Source: Mycolicibacterium iranicum (GTDB lineage Bacteria; Actinomycetota; Actinomycetes; Mycobacteriales; Mycobacteriaceae). From it: 63,654 bases of DNA. Each line of letters opens with the position of its first letter. Positions within the stretch are counted from its first letter, which is position 1. The translations under genes and the position numbers were made by a program. Shown here one piece after another: positions 41,738 through 49,885 of this stretch. Location of the stretch: contig NZ_LWCS01000037.1 of assembly GCF_001650495.1 (NCBI RefSeq), positions 1-63,654 on the forward strand, written 5' to 3'. Below the pieces are notes generated by a model. The model did no database searches and was not told where the DNA came from. It worked only from the letters and a program-made list of their open reading frames with translations.

Positions 41738-42914
41738 ACACCTCGCGCAGGAACGGCGTCGAGTCGGCCAGCGAGGCGAGCACGGTGCCGCTGTGGTCTT
41801 CTTCCGGGTACACGCGCAGCGTGACGTTCTGGTTGTTGGCGACCAGCTGGTCGTAGAACGCCAGCGTCGACGTCGGCGGCACATCGCGATCGAGGAGCCC
41901 CACGCCGAGGAACACCGGCCGGTCGAAACCGGTCGACGGAGTGCCCATGAACTCGTACAGCGCGTCGGCCATACCCGGGATGGAGTTGAGCGGCGCGCTG
42001 AAGAACGCGGCGGGCGTCAGGTGTGCGAATTCATCGGAAAGCGGGTGAGTGCAGACGATTTCGGCGCGGTGTGCGGCATGGAGCCCGGCGGGACTGAGCA
42101 CACTGTTGACGTCCAGGTCGGGTCGCGCTTCGCGCAGCGCCGCCAGGATGTAGGCGGTGTAGGCGTTGGCGATAGGCCCCAGCTCGGGGAGCACGAGGTC
42201 GGGGCCGGCCTGCGCGACCAGTTTGTCGATGTTGGCCGGGGTGCCGGTGGCGACGACGCCGCGGTAGTCCAACCCCGTTCCGGCGCTGAACTCGGTGGCC
42301 CAGCGCGCGCTGCTGACCGCCGCACCACCGCCCTGCGACTGACCCACGATGGCCCAGCGCCGTGACAGCGGCAGCCCCATGTCGTGAGCGGCGATGACGG
42401 AGTCGACGACACCGTGCGCGGTGGTCACGCTGTTGAGGTAGCTCATCAATCCGGGTGTGCCGAGGCCGGCATAGTCGCTGGCGACCACCGCGTAACCCTC
42501 CCGCAGCCAGTGGGACAGGTACTCGTCGTCACGCGGGGTACGCGGCAGCGCCGACGGAGTGCAGTCGTCGCCGAGACCCACCGTGCCGTGCGCCCACGCG
42601 ACGACGGGGAATCCGCCGGCCGGCGCGGGGCCCGGCGGCAGGAACACGGCGCCGGTGCTGACCGCAGGCCGGTCGTGCTGGTCGACCGTCGAGTACAGGA
42701 CGCGGTACGCGGGGCCGGCGCCGGTCAGCGACAGAGCGGGATCCAGCGGCACGGACGCGATCGTGGTTCCCTGCGGCGGAATCGGCTCCGCGAAGAAGCG
42801 CGCGTCCAGTCCGGACCAGGACGGTGCGTCCGCGCCAGCGGTTGCCATCGGAAAAGCTGCGTAGGCCAACACAATTAGCAAAGCGGCCCACACTGAACGG
42901 GTACGCGACCTCAT
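41727..42914 (-). CDS. secretory lipase-type alpha/beta hydrolase
   Basis: 395 residues with a signal peptide (RTRSVWAALLIVLAYAAF, cleavage near ATAGA). The domain matches the secretory lipase family (PF03583/LIP): VVAWAHGTVGLGDDC for the oxyanion region, nucleophile elbow GQSQGGGA, Asp in GLLDRDVPP and His in PEEDHSGTV. Cysteines in DDC and IVC may pair. The protein is exported and probably hydrolyses acyl esters or glycerolipids. It overlaps the convergent Lrp gene by 11 bp. Confidence 0.87.
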   Translation of the reverse strand: MRSRTRSVWAALLIVLAYAAFPMATAGADAPSWSGLDARFFAEPIPPQGTTIASVPLDPALSLTGAGPAYRVLYSTVDQHDRPAVSTGAVFLPPGPAPAGGFPVVAWAHGTVGLGDDCTPSALPRTPRDDEYLSHWLREGYAVVASDYAGLGTPGLMSYLNSVTTAHGVVDSVIAAHDMGLPLSRRWAIVGQSQGGGAAVSSARWATEFSAGTGLDYRGVVATGTPANIDKLVAQAGPDLVLPELGPIANAYTAYILAALREARPDLDVNSVLSPAGLHAAHRAEIVCTHPLSDEFAHLTPAAFFSAPLNSIPGMADALYEFMGTPSTGFDRPVFLGVGLLDRDVPPTSTLAFYDQLVANNQNVTLRVYPEEDHSGTVLASLADSTPFLREVFIG

Positions 42915-43013
42915 CCCTGAAGTGAATCAGATGCCGCACGAGGTGTCACCCGGCTCACGGGTTGCCGGGCTACGTGCCCGAGGAGATCCCCACGGACACC
43001 GGCCCGGAGGACG

Positions 43014-43454
43014 TCAGGACCCCTTGACCTTCAGCACGCGTTTGCGGAGCCCCTCGGTGGCGGTGTCCATCAGCCCCTTCGCGCCCTTCTTCACCAGGAA
43101 GCCCGGCAGCGGCGCGATCAGGTCGACGCTCAGGTCGAATGTCACGTGCGTCTTGTCGCCATCGGGCTTGAGGGTGTAGCGCGCCTTCTGCGCCTTCTGC
43201 TGTTTGGACTTCACCAGGGTCCAACCCACACCGTCGTCGTAGACGTCGAAATCGAGGATCTGTTCGTCGCTGACCCCGACGATCTTGACGACCTGACGGG
43301 ACCGCTTCGGCCGGCCCTCCTCGTCGCGTTCCAGGATCTCGATCTCCTGGTGTGCCGACGACCACTCGGTCAACGATTCGAGGTCGTAGAGCACCGTGAG
43401 GATTTCCTCGGGTGTCGCCTCGATGACGATCTCGCGCTTTTCGGTGACGGCCAT
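43014..43454 (-). CDS. SRPBCC-family protein 1
   Basis: 146 residues from the ATG at 43454. The pattern EIVIEATPEEILTVLYDLESLTEWSSAHQEIEIL, a central DFDVYDDGVGWTLV strand and a C-terminal helix (FLVKKGAKGLMDTATEGLRKRVL) define a START-like hydrophobic-ligand fold; it resembles mycobacterial polyketide cyclase/dehydrase-type proteins. 27 bp downstream of a second SRPBCC gene on the same strand. Ligand unknown. Confidence 0.85.
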   Translation of the reverse strand: MAVTEKREIVIEATPEEILTVLYDLESLTEWSSAHQEIEILERDEEGRPKRSRQVVKIVGVSDEQILDFDVYDDGVGWTLVKSKQQKAQKARYTLKPDGDKTHVTFDLSVDLIAPLPGFLVKKGAKGLMDTATEGLRKRVLKVKGS

Positions 43455-43481
43455 GCCCTTTGATAGCCGCCGCGGGCCCAT

Positions 43482-43853
43482 TCAAAACTGCGGGGCCATC
43501 TCCCCGATTCGGCGCAGGGCCAGCGACAGCACCGGCAGGTAGGCCGGCGCCCACACCGGGGCGCTCATCCACACGCGCGACCCGGAGTCGCGGGGTTCGA
43601 CGCCGTGGCGGGTGGCGGGCACGCCGGCGACACTCCAGCCCCAGGTTCTGCCCTGATCCAGCTCGGTGATGACGAAGGGCAGCGGGACGCCGACCGGGGT
43701 CCATACGGTGCCCGTCGCGCCGAGTTCGAAGGCCGCCCCGTTCAGCGCGGCCTTCGACACGGTCAGTCCCCACCGCGGCCACGCGTCGAGGTCGGTGAGG
43801 ATCTGCCATACCGTGTCCGCGGGCGCATCGAGTTCTCTGTCCACCGTCCACAT
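43482..43853 (-). CDS. SRPBCC-family protein 2
   Basis: 123 residues from the ATG at 43853 (MWTVDREL). An N-terminal strand-helix WTVDRELDAPADTVWQILTDLDAWPRW and a C-terminal helix (LPVLSLALRRIGEM) show the START-like fold. It lies 25 bp after the PhlG-like gene, between it and SRPBCC 1, so the three genes are likely co-transcribed. Confidence 0.8.
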   Translation of the reverse strand: MWTVDRELDAPADTVWQILTDLDAWPRWGLTVSKAALNGAAFELGATGTVWTPVGVPLPFVITELDQGRTWGWSVAGVPATRHGVEPRDSGSRVWMSAPVWAPAYLPVLSLALRRIGEMAPQF

Positions 43854-43878
43854 GGACGGCGGTATACCCCGCCCGGCG

Positions 43879-44661
43879 CTACCGGAACCTGGCATGGAGG
43901 GCGGGCAGGAACCCGGCGAGATGGTTCATCTCCTGCGCGCAGTGCACCAGCAGGTCGCGGGGGTCGGGCAGTTGCCTGGCGGCCACGGGCCGAACAACGG
44001 TGTTCGCGAACAGGTTTCCGTGGCGCACCCGGACGTGGGGGCCGCCCATCCAGAACCGTGACCGCATCTCGGCGCCGTCGCGAGTCGGCCGGATCTGATG
44101 GACGAGCCAGCCGATGTCGACGGGCATGTCCGAGGAGCCCAGCCGGGCGCACACCGCAACCGAGTCGCCGAGCCGGTTGCTGGGCAGCCCCATCCGTTCC
44201 GGCGGGAGGAAGCGAATCGCCGCCTTGGCGTAGGAGGAGCCGAGGTACTCCTCGATGATCGAGCTTCGTCCGACGTAGTGGTCGTCGGCGTCTGCGCCGT
44301 CCTCCCACCGCGCCGAGACGTGGGCCCGGGGGTGCCACAGCTTGTAGCGACGGCTGTCGCTGCCGTGCCAGCCGAACCACCAGTCCCACATCTGGGGCGT
44401 GACACCGGGCATGTCGGTGCGCACCGCGACCGTGAACCCGCCGGAACGCAGGTGACCGTACCCGTTCTCGGTCTGGTGGTAGCCGTCCTCGAGAAGGCGT
44501 GCGGCGCTGTTGAATTCGAGGAGGGCCTGATCCGCCTGCGGGCCGTGGTGCAGCGCGTCGACGACATGCTCGGGAAGTGCCGCCATGTCCGGGTCGAAGA
44601 ACTCACCGAAAGCGGTGTGTGCGTCGTCGCCGCGGTACCCGAGATAGGAGCGGCCGGCCAT
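43879..44661 (-). CDS. 2,4-diacetylphloroglucinol hydrolase (PhlG)-like protein
   Basis: 260 residues resembling the DAPG hydrolase (PhlG) family, zinc enzymes that cleave the C-C bond of acylated phloroglucinols. Family-like segments are WWFGWHGSDSRRYKLWHP (about residues 90-107) and the C-terminal HCAQEMNHLAGFLP, whose Glu and His are candidate zinc ligands with upstream His residues. A PhlG homologue from M. abscessus has been described. The ATG at 44661 overlaps by one base the stop of an 18-codon frame that looks like the tail of a lost FAD oxidase. SRPBCC genes follow on the same strand. The native substrate is unknown; an acylated aromatic or polyketide is the best guess. Confidence 0.75.
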   Translation of the reverse strand: MAGRSYLGYRGDDAHTAFGEFFDPDMAALPEHVVDALHHGPQADQALLEFNSAARLLEDGYHQTENGYGHLRSGGFTVAVRTDMPGVTPQMWDWWFGWHGSDSRRYKLWHPRAHVSARWEDGADADDHYVGRSSIIEEYLGSSYAKAAIRFLPPERMGLPSNRLGDSVAVCARLGSSDMPVDIGWLVHQIRPTRDGAEMRSRFWMGGPHVRVRHGNLFANTVVRPVAARQLPDPRDLLVHCAQEMNHLAGFLPALHARFR

Positions 44662-44720
44662 CAGAGGCGGCCCATCCAGCTGTGGAACCGGCCGTCCGGG
44701 TCGTATTCGGCGCGCACCTC
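44661..44720 (-). pseudogene. apparent 3' remnant of an FAD-linked oxidase
   Basis: Between the O-methyltransferase stop and the PhlG-like ATG, one frame reads EVRAEYDPDGRFHSWMGRL and a stop. YDPDGRF near the end is characteristic of BBE/FAD-linked oxidase C-termini. Nothing else of such a gene is present, so this looks like a deletion scar whose stop codon still couples (TGATG) to the PhlG-like gene. It is too short to be certain. Confidence 0.4.
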
Positions 44721-45392
44721 TCACTCCACAACAGCGACGGCGAAGCCGTCCCACCCTTTCGTTCCGACCGTCTGGATCGCCGCGGTGTCGAGCCGCGGGT
44801 GGGCGCCCATCATGTCGAACATCGCGCGTACCGCGTGGGCCTGCTCGTCGCCCGGCTGCGGATCGAGCACGCGGCCCTGGCGGGCGATGTTGTCCACGAC
44901 CACGACCGTCCCAGGCCTGCCGAGCTTCACCGCCCATTCGACGTAGGCGACGTTGTTCTCTTTGTCGGCGTCGATGAACACCAGATCGAAGGGCTCGCGG
45001 CCGGCAAGCCCGGGCAGCGTGTCCAGGGCGGCTCCCACAAGGACCTCGACCCGATCCGCCACGCCCGCTGCGTCCAGGTTGCGCCTGGCCACCTCGGCGT
45101 GGGCGGGTTCGTATTCGAGCGTGACGACGGATCCGTCCGGCCCGACTGCCCGTGCGAGCGACAGGGTGCTGTAGCCGGCGAGCGTGCCGATCTCCAGCAC
45201 CCGGCGTGTCCCGGAGATCCGCACCAGCAGCGACAGCAGTTTGGCGTGCTGGGCCGACACCTCGATGGCAGGCATACCCGCGGCGTCGGCGGACGCCCTG
45301 GCGGCACGCAGCGCATCGTCTTCGCTGTGCAGCACGCGGGTGAACAGGTCGTCGAGCGCGATCCAGTCAGGCATCCCATCGGGCGGGTTCAC
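44721..45392 (-). CDS. class I SAM-dependent O-methyltransferase, Rv0187 type
   Basis: 223 residues from the GTG at 45392; M. tuberculosis Rv0187 has about 220. Motif I is VLEIGTLAGYSTLSLARAVGPDG in outline (about residues 62-84); FDLVFIDADKENNVAYVEWA carries the metal-site Asp of cation-dependent catechol-type O-methyltransferases, and VVVDNIARQGRVLD follows. The position, followed upstream by Rv0185/Rv0184/Rv0183 homologues, supports the assignment. A TTG at 45410 is an alternative but would overlap the upstream gene. Confidence 0.88.
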   Translation of the reverse strand: MNPPDGMPDWIALDDLFTRVLHSEDDALRAARASADAAGMPAIEVSAQHAKLLSLLVRISGTRRVLEIGTLAGYSTLSLARAVGPDGSVVTLEYEPAHAEVARRNLDAAGVADRVEVLVGAALDTLPGLAGREPFDLVFIDADKENNVAYVEWAVKLGRPGTVVVVDNIARQGRVLDPQPGDEQAHAVRAMFDMMGAHPRLDTAAIQTVGTKGWDGFAVAVVE

Positions 45393-45402
45393 CGCGCCGA
45401 CG

Positions 45403-45639
45403 TTACCCAACCACCTTGCGCAGCCGGGTGCCCCGCTGATAGGCGAGCACCATCGGATCCCGGCCGGCCCTCGTCGGCTCGGAGGTCAGGACCACCCTGG
45501 GCTCGTCGCCGTAGGCCATGGTGTGGATGTGTTCCACTTCGGCGACCCGGAACACCTGGGGGTTGGGATCGTCGTCGCTCGTCATCAGCAGCTCGTCACC
45601 CTGCACGACGTCCTCGACCGCCACCTGCGTCGTCTCCAC
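45403..45639 (-). CDS. small conserved-type protein of unknown function
   Basis: 78 residues (METTQVAVEDVVQGDEL... to TRLRKVVG). Its GTG overlaps the stop of the upstream metallohydrolase gene by 1 bp (TAGTG), strong evidence that it is translated. Composition is acidic and beta-rich, no membrane segment, no cysteines. It resembles small nucleic-acid or cofactor-binding beta folds only in pattern. I do not recognise a family. It lies inside a long meaningless frame to 46665. Confidence 0.65.
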   Translation of the reverse strand: METTQVAVEDVVQGDELLMTSDDDPNPQVFRVAEVEHIHTMAYGDEPRVVLTSEPTRAGRDPMVLAYQRGTRLRKVVG

Positions 45640-46130
45640 TACCGCACACCCTCCTTCGCATAGACGACCCGCAGCACGTGGGCCGCCTCCGCTCCCATCA
45701 CAGCACCGACGAGCTCGGTGTACACGGCGACGAACTCGGGGCCGTGCGGCGGATCGGCGTCGCACAGGTGGTGTGCGATCTCGTGCAGGACCACCAGTTC
45801 CCGCAACGCCCAGGTGTTTCGGCCCTCCGGAACCGCGATCGTCGCGTCGTTCCCGGCGCGTTCGTAGTGCGCCGCGGTGACGCCTCGACGCGGCCTGACC
45901 CGCAGCGGCGCCGCCGCGGGCCACCGCAGGCGCACGGCGGGGTGTGCCAACACGTCGTCGACGTAGGCGGCGACGGACTCCACCGAACCGAAGCGTGCCT
46001 CCGGCGGCAGTGTCAACTGGGTGCCGAAGAAGTCGACCACCGGATGGGCGCGCTCGGCGGCGCGGTCGAACATGGTCCGCACAAATCCTTCTGCGGCATA
46101 GACCTTTGCGCGCTGGGTGTCCCGGGTCAT
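45639..46130 (-). CDS. Rv0185-like metallohydrolase (TIGR04338 type)
   Basis: 163 residues (Rv0185 has 169). The motif ELVVLHEIAHHLCDADPPHGPEF (HEIAHH plus downstream His and Glu) is a zincin-like metal site. It is small, without a signal peptide, and lies between the DUF2786 gene, with which it overlaps by 4 bp, and the 78-residue gene. Activity has not been shown for the family as far as I know. Confidence 0.85.
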   Translation of the reverse strand: MTRDTQRAKVYAAEGFVRTMFDRAAERAHPVVDFFGTQLTLPPEARFGSVESVAAYVDDVLAHPAVRLRWPAAAPLRVRPRRGVTAAHYERAGNDATIAVPEGRNTWALRELVVLHEIAHHLCDADPPHGPEFVAVYTELVGAVMGAEAAHVLRVVYAKEGVR

Positions 46131-46879
46131 CGCTCCAGTGCTGATCTCGCCCCGGCCAGTTCGGTGCCGCCGCCGAGCCGGGCGCGCCGGCCTGCCCGGT
46201 CACCGGCGCGACGCGCGTCCGACGAGTAGCCCGCAGTGGCACTCGTCGCGCGCCACGTGCCGCGCGCCTTGGACGTCTGGCGGTAGTAGTCCTTGAGCTC
46301 GAGGTCCTTGTTGCGCAACGCGACCGCCGTGCCGGGGATGCTGGCGGGACCGCTCGTGGCCTCCTGCTGGGCCTGCGCACGGGCCTCGGCCAGGCGCTGA
46401 CCCACCCGCTCCCCGAACGCCAGCTGGAAGTTGATGCGCGCGGTGATGGTCGGCGTCGGCTTGTGCGACCCGGTGGCGAGATAGTCCTTCGACGCGCGCA
46501 CCATCTGCATGACCAGGCTGGTGTACAGCGTGTGGCTGGCGTCGATGTCCTCGGCGAAGCCGTAGGCGTACACGAACGTGGAGTTCGACGCGATGTCGCA
46601 CTTGACGTCGTTGGCCGCGGCGATGACCACGAACAGTTGCACGTAGGTGCGCAGCCCGCGTGCACCCGGCTCGCCGATGGTGATGGTGCGCTGCACCGGT
46701 GTCTGCGCTCTGGTCCGCTTGTCGCCGTGGCTGCGGGCGACGGCGAGGTCGATCGACGTCACGGTCGCCAGCCGCTGCGCGGCCGCCATGAAGGCCTCGG
46801 CCTCATGCGGATTGTCGGTGCCCTCGGCCTGGCGCAGCAGAGCGGCGATCCGGGACAGCATCTTCTCGTCGGTACTCAT
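46127..46879 (-). CDS. DUF2786-domain protein, Rv0184 type
   Basis: 250 residues (Rv0184 has 249). The N-terminus MLSRIAALLRQAEGTDNPHEAEAFMAAAQRLAT in outline is the DUF2786 signature (about residues 7-39). The middle is a mixed fold; the C-terminus is Arg/Gly-rich (AGDRAGRRARLGGG). Start at ATG 46879. The adjacent metallohydrolase is coupled to it, and the two occur together in mycobacteria and phages; roles are unknown. Confidence 0.87.
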   Translation of the reverse strand: MSTDEKMLSRIAALLRQAEGTDNPHEAEAFMAAAQRLATVTSIDLAVARSHGDKRTRAQTPVQRTITIGEPGARGLRTYVQLFVVIAAANDVKCDIASNSTFVYAYGFAEDIDASHTLYTSLVMQMVRASKDYLATGSHKPTPTITARINFQLAFGERVGQRLAEARAQAQQEATSGPASIPGTAVALRNKDLELKDYYRQTSKARGTWRATSATAGYSSDARRAGDRAGRRARLGGGTELAGARSALER

Positions 46880-46967
46880 GAGGGCGAGGTTAGGAATTCT
46901 CTGCGACGTTTCACTGGCGGCCAGTATCCCCGATCCCCACACCGCTTTTCATCCCCAGCGCGCCGAA

Positions 46968-47966
46968 TCACTTCTTGACGAAGTCGTCCAGTGCGGTGAC
47001 CAGCTGTCCGGACAGCGGGTCCTGCTTGGCGTAGTTGGCGATGTTGTCGGTGGGATCGTCGCGCAGCACGTGGTTGACGCCCTCGAGCTCGACCAGGGTG
47101 ACGTCGGTCTGCGCCAGCGCGTCCACGAGGGGCGCCACGGCGTCGCAGCGCGCCTGGCTGTCGGAGTCCGAACACGTCACCAGCACCGGGGTGCCCGGCG
47201 GGATCGCGGCCGCCAGCGCCAGCGGGTCGACCTTGTCCGCCTCGACGACGGCCTTGATGTTGCCCGCGTTGACGATCGAGTTCAGCCCGTCGGGCAGCTT
47301 GTCCGAGACGGTTCCTCTGGTCCGGATCTCCTCGACCGCGGCCTGCCACGTCGCGACGGTCTCCGGCGACCCGTCGGCCTTAACCCGGTTGGTGATGATG
47401 TCGAGGTAACGGCCCGGCAGGGGCTGAAAGAGGCCGAGCGAGTGCACTTTCGGGGCTCCGGGCGAGGTGTCGCCGGCCAGTGCCATCGCGTGGATGGTGC
47501 CCTCCCCCAGCGCGTAGACGGAGATCTTCTCGGGGTCGGTCGCCGGCCGGCCGGCCAGGAACCTCACCGCCGCCTGCGCACCCGCCGTGTACACCGAGCT
47601 GACCACCTCGGCGGGCCTGTCCTTGAACGGGCCCAGCCCGGTGCGGCCCGTCCCGACCTTGTCGTAGCGCAGGCTCGCGACCCCGCGGTCGGACAGCAGC
47701 TCGGCGAGCATGCGCATGTTGCCGATCGGACCGGCTACGACGTTGTCGCCGTTGCGGTCGGTGCCGCCACTCTCGGAGATCAGCAGCGCGGCGGGCGCGG
47801 GCTGCCCTTCGGCGCGGTACCGGTAGGTGCCGTGCATCGTGAGCCCGTCCGACTCGAACGTGACGTCCTCGTCGGTCCAGTTCGACGCTGCGTCCGAACC
47901 CTGGTCCGACGAGCACCCGGTGACCAAGAGCAGCACAGAGAGGACAACAGCGGCAATCGATTTCAC
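46968..47966 (-). CDS. alpha/beta hydrolase lipoprotein
   Basis: 332 residues from the GTG at 47966, which overlaps the lipase stop (GTGA). A short signal peptide ends in the lipobox LLVTGC (Cys about residue 18). The catalytic domain has a recognisable alpha/beta fold: LLISESGGTDRNGDN, VASLRYDKVGTGRTG, VYALGEGTIHAMALA as the nucleophile region, and LEGVNHVLR with the His. The nucleophile position reads GEG rather than GxSxG, so the catalytic residue is not the usual Ser there. It is a membrane-anchored esterase-like protein of unknown substrate. Confidence 0.8.
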   Translation of the reverse strand: MKSIAAVVLSVLLLVTGCSSDQGSDAASNWTDEDVTFESDGLTMHGTYRYRAEGQPAPAALLISESGGTDRNGDNVVAGPIGNMRMLAELLSDRGVASLRYDKVGTGRTGLGPFKDRPAEVVSSVYTAGAQAAVRFLAGRPATDPEKISVYALGEGTIHAMALAGDTSPGAPKVHSLGLFQPLPGRYLDIITNRVKADGSPETVATWQAAVEEIRTRGTVSDKLPDGLNSIVNAGNIKAVVEADKVDPLALAAAIPPGTPVLVTCSDSDSQARCDAVAPLVDALAQTDVTLVELEGVNHVLRDDPTDNIANYAKQDPLSGQLVTALDDFVKK

Positions 47967-48805
47967 AGCTTCGACTCGATCCATGCGGTCACGTCGTCGA
48001 GCACCACGGCCTGCTCGGGCTCGTTGAACACCTCGTGGTAGAGGCCCGGGTACACCTTCAGGTGCACGTCGGAGGACCCGACGCACTCCACCAGTTTCCG
48101 GCTGCCCCGCACGGGGATGAGCTTGTCCTGGTCGCCGTGCACGACCAGCAGCGGTGCGGTGATGGCCGCGGCGCGCTGCGGCATCGTCTCGCCGACACCG
48201 ATCAGCGCGCGCCCGATACCGGCGGGCAGCTTGCCCTGATGGACCAGCGGGTCGTTCTCGTAGGCCGACACCACCTGCGGGTCACGCGACACCGCGTCGG
48301 CAGGAAGGTCCTCCACCGGCAGGCCCGGGGCGATCCTGCCCACCACCTTCGCCAGGAGCATCTTCAGCGGCGGGACGTCCTCCTGGGCGTTGACCGCGGG
48401 CCCGGACAGCACCATCGCGTCGTAGTCGTCGGGGTGCTCGACGCCGTAGCTGAACACGATGCCCCCGCCCATGCTGTGACCGAGGACGATGAGCTTGAGT
48501 CCGGGGTGCTCCGAACGGGCGATGCCGACGAGGGTGTGGAAGTCACCGGTGTACTCGGTGATGTCGCGCAGGTAGACGCGCTTGCCGCCGGAGCGGCCGT
48601 GGCCGCGGTGGTCGAGCGCGTAGGTGATCAGGCCCGTGTCCGCGAAGCGCGCGACGACGTGGTCGTAGCGGCGGGCGTGTTCGCCGTAGCCGTGCGCGAG
48701 GACGACAACGCCGCGGGGAGGGGTCGTGTCCGGGGTCCAGACGTCGTAGACGATCCGGACGCCGCCGATGCCGTCGAAACTGCGTTCGGAGTGGGTCGCG
48801 GGCAT
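47963..48805 (-). CDS. monoacylglycerol lipase, Rv0183 type
   Basis: 280 residues, one more than M. tuberculosis Rv0183. Triad Ser111 (GHSMGG), Asp227 (GDQDKLIP) and His257 (LYHEVF), each shifted by one from the published residues of Rv0183 (Ser110, Asp226, His256). The enzyme hydrolyses monoacylglycerols and is associated with the cell wall in M. tuberculosis. First gene of the run down to the O-methyltransferase, and divergent from sigG. Confidence 0.93.
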   Translation of the reverse strand: MPATHSERSFDGIGGVRIVYDVWTPDTTPPRGVVVLAHGYGEHARRYDHVVARFADTGLITYALDHRGHGRSGGKRVYLRDITEYTGDFHTLVGIARSEHPGLKLIVLGHSMGGGIVFSYGVEHPDDYDAMVLSGPAVNAQEDVPPLKMLLAKVVGRIAPGLPVEDLPADAVSRDPQVVSAYENDPLVHQGKLPAGIGRALIGVGETMPQRAAAITAPLLVVHGDQDKLIPVRGSRKLVECVGSSDVHLKVYPGLYHEVFNEPEQAVVLDDVTAWIESKL

Positions 48806-48876
48806 GCCAGGGAGACTATCGGGCGGCCCTGCGTCACAGCGGTCCGCGCAAGGCCGAACGTGTCACACCCGGTGCG

Positions 48877-48890
48877 TAAGCTACCTTTCG
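48877..48890 (+). promoter_or_regulatory. -10 element and probable leaderless start of sigG
   Basis: TAAGCT at 48877-48882 fits the mycobacterial -10 pattern TANNNT. A start seven to eight bases downstream would fall at the GTG at 48890, giving a leaderless mRNA. No Shine-Dalgarno sequence precedes that GTG, which agrees. No good -35 element was seen. Confidence 0.45.
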
Positions 48891-49882
48891 TGACCGTCTT
48901 GGCTCTTGAAGAAGGCAGCGCCGAGGACGCTTTTCTCGCCGATGCGCAGCGCTACCGGCGAGAACTGCTGGCGCACTGTTACCGGATGACCGGATCGCTG
49001 CACGACGCGGAAGACCTGGTCCAGGAAACATATCTGCGGGCCTGGAAGTCGTATAAGAACTTTCAGGGCAAATCATCGGTGCGCACGTGGCTGTACCGGA
49101 TCGCGACCAACACCTGCCTGACCTCGCTGGAGGGCCGCAAGCGCAGGCCGCTGCCGACGGGTCTCGGCGGGCCTGCGTCCGACCCCAACGACGACATCAC
49201 CCCGCGCCACGAGGTCGCGTGGCTGGAACCCCTGCCCGATTCGCCGCACGAGGACCCGTCCGACCCGTCCGTGATCGCCGAATCCCGCGAATCGGTCCGG
49301 CTCGCGTTCATCGCGGCGCTGCAGCATCTGTCGCCGCGACAGCGCGCCGTGCTCGTGATGCGCGAAGTGCTGCAGTGGAAGGCGGCCGAGGTCGGCGAGG
49401 CCATCGGTGCCTCGACTGCGGCGGTCAACAGCCTGTTGCAGCGGGCGCGCGCCCAGCTCGACGAGATCCAGCCCACCCGTGACGACGAGCCCGCACCGCC
49501 GGAGTCACCCGAGGCCGCCGATCTGCTCGCGAAGTACATCGAGGCGTTCGAGAGCTACGACATGGACAGGCTCGTCGAGCTGTTCACCGCCGATGCCGTC
49601 TGGGAGATGCCGCCGTTCGACGGCTGGTATGCCGGGCCGGCCGACATCATCACGCTGTCGAAGAACCACTGCCCCGCCGAGGGACCGGGAGACATGCGGT
49701 TCCTCACCACGACCGCGAACGGTCAGCCGGTGGCCGCGCTGTACATGCGCAATCCGCAGACCGATGTCCACGAGGCGTTCCAGCTGCAGGTCCTCGACAC
49801 CCGGTCGACGGGCATCGCGCACGTGGTGGCGTTCATGGAACGCGAGCTGTTCGCGAAGTTCGGTCTCCCCGACACGCTCTGA
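48890..49882 (+). CDS. sigG: ECF sigma factor SigG with C-terminal SnoaL-like domain
   Basis: 330 residues from the GTG at 48890. Region 2 holds LLAHCYRMTGSLHDAEDLVQETYLRAWKSY (about residues 22-52, in part) and region 4 LSPRQRAVLVMREVLQWKAAEVGEAIGASTAAVNSLLQRARAQL in outline. Residues 210-330 form a SnoaL/NTF2-like domain (IEAFESYDMDRLVELFTADAVWEMPPF), which in SigG/SigJ-type factors replaces an anti-sigma partner and modulates activity. Synteny with Rv0182c, divergent from the monoacylglycerol lipase, supports SigG. M. tuberculosis SigG, annotated at 370 residues, may have a longer start; GTG 48872 is an alternative here. Confidence 0.92.
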   Translation: MTVLALEEGSAEDAFLADAQRYRRELLAHCYRMTGSLHDAEDLVQETYLRAWKSYKNFQGKSSVRTWLYRIATNTCLTSLEGRKRRPLPTGLGGPASDPNDDITPRHEVAWLEPLPDSPHEDPSDPSVIAESRESVRLAFIAALQHLSPRQRAVLVMREVLQWKAAEVGEAIGASTAAVNSLLQRARAQLDEIQPTRDDEPAPPESPEAADLLAKYIEAFESYDMDRLVELFTADAVWEMPPFDGWYAGPADIITLSKNHCPAEGPGDMRFLTTTANGQPVAALYMRNPQTDVHEAFQLQVLDTRSTGIAHVVAFMERELFAKFGLPDTL

Positions 49883-49885
49883 GCG

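Noticed and set aside
45403..46665. 420-codon minus-strand frame
   Set aside because: Overlaps the metallohydrolase and DUF2786 genes in another frame; only its last 78 codons look genuine.
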